Assembly: GCA_041660205.1 (NCBI GenBank) | Contig: JBAZWT010000009.1 | Coordinates: 1 to 54,475 of the forward strand | DNA: 54,475 bases | From: Candidatus Babeliales bacterium | GTDB lineage: Bacteria; Babelota; Babeliae; Babelales; Chromulinivoraceae | Reading direction: 5' to 3' | Part shown: one piece after another, positions 50,723 to 54,475 of the stretch | Layout of the letters: every line of letters begins with the position of its first letter | Position numbering within the stretch: the stretch's first letter is position 1 | Notes under the pieces: generated by a model | The model's database searches: none | What the model was told of the DNA's origin: nothing | What the model saw: the letters and a program-made list of their open reading frames with translations, nothing else | Made by a program: the position numbers and the translations under genes

Positions 50723-51268
50723 TTACCGTCGATACTCTTTTTCAAAGCTACTTAAAATATCATCAATTTGTTTATCAATATCGACATTTTCAAAAACTTT
50801 AAAAACGATTCCTTTTTTGTTAATCAAAAACGTTTTTCGTTTGCTATGAAAAAATCCAAGAGCTCCATACTTCATTGATATTTCTCGCGCCAAGCGACTA
50901 TCGCTAACGAGTGGATACGGAATTCCTAATTTTTTTTGAAATCTTTTATGTGAAGCGGGTGCGTCGCAACTCACTCCTACAACCGATATTCCTTTTTCTT
51001 TCAATCTATCGATCGAATCACGAAAGCTTTTTGCTTGCTTGATGCATTCAGGAGTATTATCAAAAGGATAAAAATATAAAACAAGATCTGAGCCGCCACT
51101 ATTTAATTTAAAATAATCTTGTAAGTCAAAATCCCGAATAGAACTATCGGGAAATACCGCTTTAGCTTTAAATGTTGGGGCTGGTTTACCCAGCACTTTA
51201 TTTTTTGTGTGTATTTGAGATGTCGTAATTGCAAAACACGCCAACAGCGCTAAAGATTTTTTAAACAT
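50723..51268 (-). CDS. exported peroxiredoxin (Bcp/AhpC-TSA family)
   Basis: 181 residues from the ATG at 51268 (AGGAG seven bases upstream; the earlier ATG at 51274 touches that site). The signal peptide is about 1-20, unusual because Bcp-type enzymes are normally cytoplasmic. The peroxidatic Cys is C75 in NTPECIKQA, where the common form is TPGCTxxA with a second Cys five residues later; that second Cys is absent. A cysteine in GVSCDAP may act instead, or it is a 1-Cys enzyme. DsbD at 33993 could be its electron source. Confidence 0.88.
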   Translation of the reverse strand: MFKKSLALLACFAITTSQIHTKNKVLGKPAPTFKAKAVFPDSSIRDFDLQDYFKLNSGGSDLVLYFYPFDNTPECIKQAKSFRDSIDRLKEKGISVVGVSCDAPASHKRFQKKLGIPYPLVSDSRLAREISMKYGALGFFHSKRKTFLINKKGIVFKVFENVDIDKQIDDILSSFEKEYRR

Positions 51269-51298
51269 TTTCATTCTCCTTTTTTTATAAGTTCTTTT

Positions 51299-51982
51299 TT
51301 ACTTTCTGAGTGCTTCTTTAACATATTCAAGCGCTTTTTGTACCGTCTGCTCTCGCGAGTCTAGCGATGAATCTAGCAGAATGGCCCCTTCAGGTTTTAT
51401 AAGTGGTTCATAAGCACGCTCACGGTCCATGCTGTCTCGCTTTTCAACAAGTTCTACTGCTTGCTGACGAGAAAGAATCGTGCCACGTCTGCGTTGATCA
51501 ACCTGTAAACGCCCTGCGCGAACATCGGGTAATGCATCTAGATAAAATTTGACCTGCGCATCGGGAAAAACAACAGATCCGCATGAACGACCTTCTACGA
51601 CTACATCTTTATCTTGCACCAATGCTCGTTCAAATTTTCTTATTTCTGTGCGCACACTTTCATTTTGCGCAAGAACTGCTACAAGGTGTGCAAGCTGCGC
51701 GTCTTTTAAATAGATGGTGATATTATCACCTGACCAATATATTTTTGCCAAACCAGATTCATATTCATATCGAAAATTACCACCCTGCAAGCATGCTTGA
51801 ATGTCAGCCAGATTTGGACTACGCATTTTGTTTTCATCATAGTTGTAAAAAGTTTTTAACACGTAGGCAAGACCACGATACAGATAACCACTATTTAAAC
51901 AAAAAAAATTCAAATGGCGAGCAAGCGCTAACGCTAACGTTGATTTGCCGCTTCCACTCGGTCCATCTATCGTGACAATCAT
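51299..51982 (-). CDS. cmk: cytidylate kinase
   Basis: 227 residues. The P-loop GPSGSGKST is at residues 7-15, with LNSGYLYRGLAY in the CMP-binding part. VVEGRSCGSVVFPDAQVKFY holds the VVxGRD-type motif (here GRSC instead of GRDI), and RRRGTILSR lies in the lid. It phosphorylates CMP/dCMP. Its ATG overlaps the recJ stop by four bases (ATGA). Confidence 0.92.
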   Translation of the reverse strand: MIVTIDGPSGSGKSTLALALARHLNFFCLNSGYLYRGLAYVLKTFYNYDENKMRSPNLADIQACLQGGNFRYEYESGLAKIYWSGDNITIYLKDAQLAHLVAVLAQNESVRTEIRKFERALVQDKDVVVEGRSCGSVVFPDAQVKFYLDALPDVRAGRLQVDQRRRGTILSRQQAVELVEKRDSMDRERAYEPLIKPEGAILLDSSLDSREQTVQKALEYVKEALRK

Positions 51983-53718
51983 ACCAATTCCTTCATCCCT
52001 GCTACGTCAATCCCCTGCAATTCTACCGTGTACGTTCCATTCCAATAATTATGCATGACCTGCCCTACAATATCAAACGGCTCATCAGCCTGAAAGGTGA
52101 GCACTTCGAGCAACTCTGGTCGATTAAAAAACATAACTGGTTTGATAACGCCATCGGCAAAAACCATACATTTTATATGAATATCTTTTAAAACTTGTGG
52201 ACGCTTAACTAAAACAACACCTTTGATATAAAAATAAGGCTGTGAGTTTTCATGTCCAAACGGTTCAAATAAACGTAAATCTTTCATAAATTTTTCTGAA
52301 AAATCTGAGAGCTGTGCCGGTGCATCAACAAATAATTTTTGTTTTAAATCAAATTCAGTTAACTGCTCAGCAACTTTTTTCTCAAGGCGCGTTTGCAGCT
52401 CTGGCAAATCTGAAACTTTTAGTGAAAGCCCTGCTGCGTGTGAGTGCCCACCAAATGAAATTAAAATATCTTTCGATTCACTCAGCGCATTAAAAATATT
52501 AAATTCTTTAATCGATCGGCACGATCCTTTTGCAATGCCATCTTTGGTTAGATGAAACAACAGCGTCGGTTTTCCGTACGCACCAACAATGCGTGACGCC
52601 ACTAAACCAATCACGCCAGCTGGCCAATTGCCGCTACAAGCAATCACAATATTTTTAGAAATATCGACTTGTTTACTTTCTATCTGTTTGACCACGTCTG
52701 AAATAATTGATTGTTCAACTAATTTGCGAGATTGATTGATTTCAAATAATATTTTGCCAATCCGGTCAACATCAGCAAGATTGTTTCCAATTAAAAATTG
52801 CACACCTTCACGAGGATCATCTAAACGTCCTAACGCATTAATTTGCGGAGTGACAGAAAATCCTATGTCGGTTGAAAAAAGTTCTGGTTTGGTAAATTTA
52901 CTATTTTCTTTTAAAACTTGTAGAGCGTAGCTTTCATGCTTGTTGACATACGCAAGACCTTGGCGTACCCAGTAGCGATTTTCACCGGTCAAAGGTACCA
53001 CGTCGGCAACAGTTCCAAGCAGAAGAAGTTCGATAACTTTCCCCGGGATTTCCATCTTTTTTTCCCGATACAACAAAGTAAGTATCTTGAAAGCTACTCC
53101 AACACCTGCAAAATGCTTAAAGGGGTACGGACAATCTTCTTGATGCGGATTAACGATCGTGTATGCATCTGGTAGATGATCATGTGGCCTGTGGTGATCG
53201 GTAATAATTAAATCGATACCAAGCTCCTTAGCTAATTTTGCTGGCTCAAAAGCCGTTGTTCCATTATCAACCGTGATGATAACTTTATAATTATTTTCTG
53301 CTGCTTTTTTGACAATTTTGGTCGAAATACCATAACCATCTTTAACTCGATTTGGTAAATAGAAATTAACCAGAGCGCCTAGTGGTAAAAGTCCCATCAT
53401 CACAAGTGAAGATGATGTAATTCCATCAACGTCATAATCACCAAAAATTAATATTTTTTCTTTGTTTTCAATTGCTTGTAAAATTCTTTCTACTGCACGC
53501 TGTGCACCCTTCATGAGTGCTGGATCTGCAACATCTTTTTCTTCACTGCTGAGTAAAAAATCTTGAATAGTTTCAGTCTCACTACAATTTCGAGCAAGCA
53601 GTGTTTTGGCAAGTGGTATCGAAATACTAAAGCGCTGTGAGATCTCAACAGCTTTTGCGCTGTCAATTTCAGGAATTCCAAGAAGATATTTGCGACCTTG
53701 TAGAAAAGAATAATTCAT
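51979..53718 (-). CDS. recJ: single-strand DNA exonuclease RecJ
   Basis: 579 residues. DHH-family phosphoesterase with FGDYDVDGITSS near residue 95, TVDNGT near 150 and TDHHRPHDH near 173; the DHHA1 domain has FGGHSHAAGLS near 425. The C-terminal OB-like part carries DAPAQLSDF and the late HNYWNGTYTVELQ. It degrades 5' single-strand ends in recombination and mismatch repair. Translationally coupled to cmk. Confidence 0.95.
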   Translation of the reverse strand: MNYSFLQGRKYLLGIPEIDSAKAVEISQRFSISIPLAKTLLARNCSETETIQDFLLSSEEKDVADPALMKGAQRAVERILQAIENKEKILIFGDYDVDGITSSSLVMMGLLPLGALVNFYLPNRVKDGYGISTKIVKKAAENNYKVIITVDNGTTAFEPAKLAKELGIDLIITDHHRPHDHLPDAYTIVNPHQEDCPYPFKHFAGVGVAFKILTLLYREKKMEIPGKVIELLLLGTVADVVPLTGENRYWVRQGLAYVNKHESYALQVLKENSKFTKPELFSTDIGFSVTPQINALGRLDDPREGVQFLIGNNLADVDRIGKILFEINQSRKLVEQSIISDVVKQIESKQVDISKNIVIACSGNWPAGVIGLVASRIVGAYGKPTLLFHLTKDGIAKGSCRSIKEFNIFNALSESKDILISFGGHSHAAGLSLKVSDLPELQTRLEKKVAEQLTEFDLKQKLFVDAPAQLSDFSEKFMKDLRLFEPFGHENSQPYFYIKGVVLVKRPQVLKDIHIKCMVFADGVIKPVMFFNRPELLEVLTFQADEPFDIVGQVMHNYWNGTYTVELQGIDVAGMKELV

Positions 53719-53801
53719 GAAATACCTGGTTAGAAAGTGATAGTTTAAACGTTATTTTAGTGTAACTCATCACCCATGAAGTTGCAAAATTAGTTTACTC
53801 A

Positions 53802-53835
53802 AATAAACGAGGCCACTTGCGCAGCCTCGTTTATT
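53802..53835 (-). terminator. intrinsic terminator after the phospholipase gene
   Basis: A perfect 12-bp stem AATAAACGAGGC/GCCTCGTTTATT with a 10-base loop lies just past the phospholipase stop on the minus strand. Confidence 0.75.
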
Positions 53836-53871
53836 CACAAATCAAAAAGAAAATTTATCTTATTTTTCGAA

Positions 53872-54475
53872 TTACTTTTTTTTCTTCTTTGGTACGACTT
53901 TCACATCTACTTTTTTAATAATTGTTTTTTCCATTCCTTTTTGTCCATGTCGTTTTTGCGCAACCATTTTTAAAATGTTTTTCATCGCAGGAACTTGCGA
54001 TTCAAAAGCTTTTTCCATGTCTCCTGCAAGAGTTGTAATATCTTGCGCACTATATCCAAAGTTTGCTGTCGTAAACGGAGCTTTTGAAATATCAATTGGT
54101 GGACGAGTTGGGAAATAGATAAACGTTGGTACTTTTGGATTATAAGACACTGTTCTTGGATCATTAAATACCGTCATAACCGATGCGAGCAATAATGCTT
54201 TTGCCTTTTTACTATCACCAGTTGTTACCGAAGACAAATCAGGAATAGCAATGTTTTTACGTTTAAAATATTTTTCAGCAGTTTTAAATACTGGAACATC
54301 TCCAGGATTAGAATCATAAATAATAATGACGTCAACTGCTCGCTCTGGTCTATCGAGCAGGAGCGGTAAAGGAAAGTTAAATGCAATACCAGCATCAAAC
54401 AACCCTATCTCTTTTTCGTTTTGTAAAAGACTACGTCCAACTCCTACTGAATAGTTCGGGAAGCGTGCATGAACT
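53872..54475 (-). CDS. cytosolic phospholipase A2-like protein, C-terminal part
   Basis: About 200 C-terminal residues; the frame is open to the window edge, so the N-terminus with the catalytic Ser is outside. LFDAGIAFNFPLPLLL, then ERAVDVIIIYDSN, matches the Asp-bearing strand and following motif of group IV (eukaryotic cPLA2/phospholipase B) catalytic domains. The chain goes on through FKTAEKYFKRKNIAIP to FTTANFGYSAQDITTLAGD, also as in that family. The last 35 residues are Lys-rich. Such enzymes release fatty acids from phospholipids. The eukaryote-like character suggests horizontal transfer or a host-directed role. Confidence 0.72.
   Translation of the reverse strand, partial: VHARFPNYSVGVGRSLLQNEKEIGLFDAGIAFNFPLPLLLDRPERAVDVIIIYDSNPGDVPVFKTAEKYFKRKNIAIPDLSSVTTGDSKKAKALLLASVMTVFNDPRTVSYNPKVPTFIYFPTRPPIDISKAPFTTANFGYSAQDITTLAGDMEKAFESQVPAMKNILKMVAQKRHGQKGMEKTIIKKVDVKVVPKKKKK

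Overview
The window is 54 kb of AT-rich, gene-dense bacterial chromosome with no phage, plasmid or rRNA genes. The best guess for the host is a Gram-negative, host-dependent bacterium of the candidate phylum Dependentiae (TM6) or something with a similar lifestyle. This is an inference. It rests on two tandem nucleotide (ATP/ADP) translocases of the Chlamydia/Rickettsia type, a Tol envelope cluster, ankyrin-repeat proteins, many exported proteins of no known family, and a eukaryote-like cytosolic phospholipase A2 at the right edge. No 16S gene or phylogenetic marker analysis was available to confirm it.

Layout. 1-2.0 kb: end of an unidentified gene, trxB, then the rpmH-rnpA-yidD trio. 2.0-9.6 kb: exported or orphan proteins (one with an EndoU-like segment, one with ankyrin repeats), a flavodoxin-fold oxidoreductase, a PIN-PhoH ATPase, and a 1-kb gene-free block packed with hairpin repeats (5.5-6.5 kb). 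9.7-18.4 kb: thrS without its usual N-terminal domain, nth without the usual iron-sulfur motif, a membrane-anchored regulator with a dead sigma-54-activator ATPase domain, a Xer recombinase and PBP2. 18.4-23.6 kb: three exported orphans. 23.7-27.9 kb: rpsT, rpmB, an inositol-monophosphatase family gene, ftsH and an RRM protein. 27.9-31.4 kb: tolQ-tolR-tolA-tolB on the minus strand, with no pal. 31.5-37.1 kb: cca, a DUF4097-like exported protein, dsbD, a P-loop phosphotransferase and a hibernation factor. 37.2-41.6 kb: der, a split dnaX with an 11-A run at the junction, SRP RNA, tRNA-Ser and rpsB. 41.7-47.9 kb: two translocases, a small frameshifted ORF, lon and a small lipoprotein. 48-54.5 kb: a secreted ankyrin-like protein, a membrane protein, an exported peroxiredoxin, cmk, recJ and the partial phospholipase.

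How it fits together. Housekeeping genes (translation, replication, proteolysis, wall synthesis, envelope energetics) alternate with a large set of genes whose products carry signal peptides and have no recognisable family. That is what an intracellular or host-attached bacterium that buys energy from its host would show. The dnaX locus looks set up to make a short gamma and a long tau product through slippage on a poly-A tract.

Most interesting signals: (1) the dnaX poly-A junction; (2) a dispersed family of at least seven 43-47-nt hairpins whose inner and outer stems change in a compensatory way; (3) a cPLA2-type catalytic domain; (4) an EndoU-like domain in an exported low-complexity protein; (5) a membrane-bound enhancer-binding-protein homologue that has lost Walker A, GAFTGA and Walker B.
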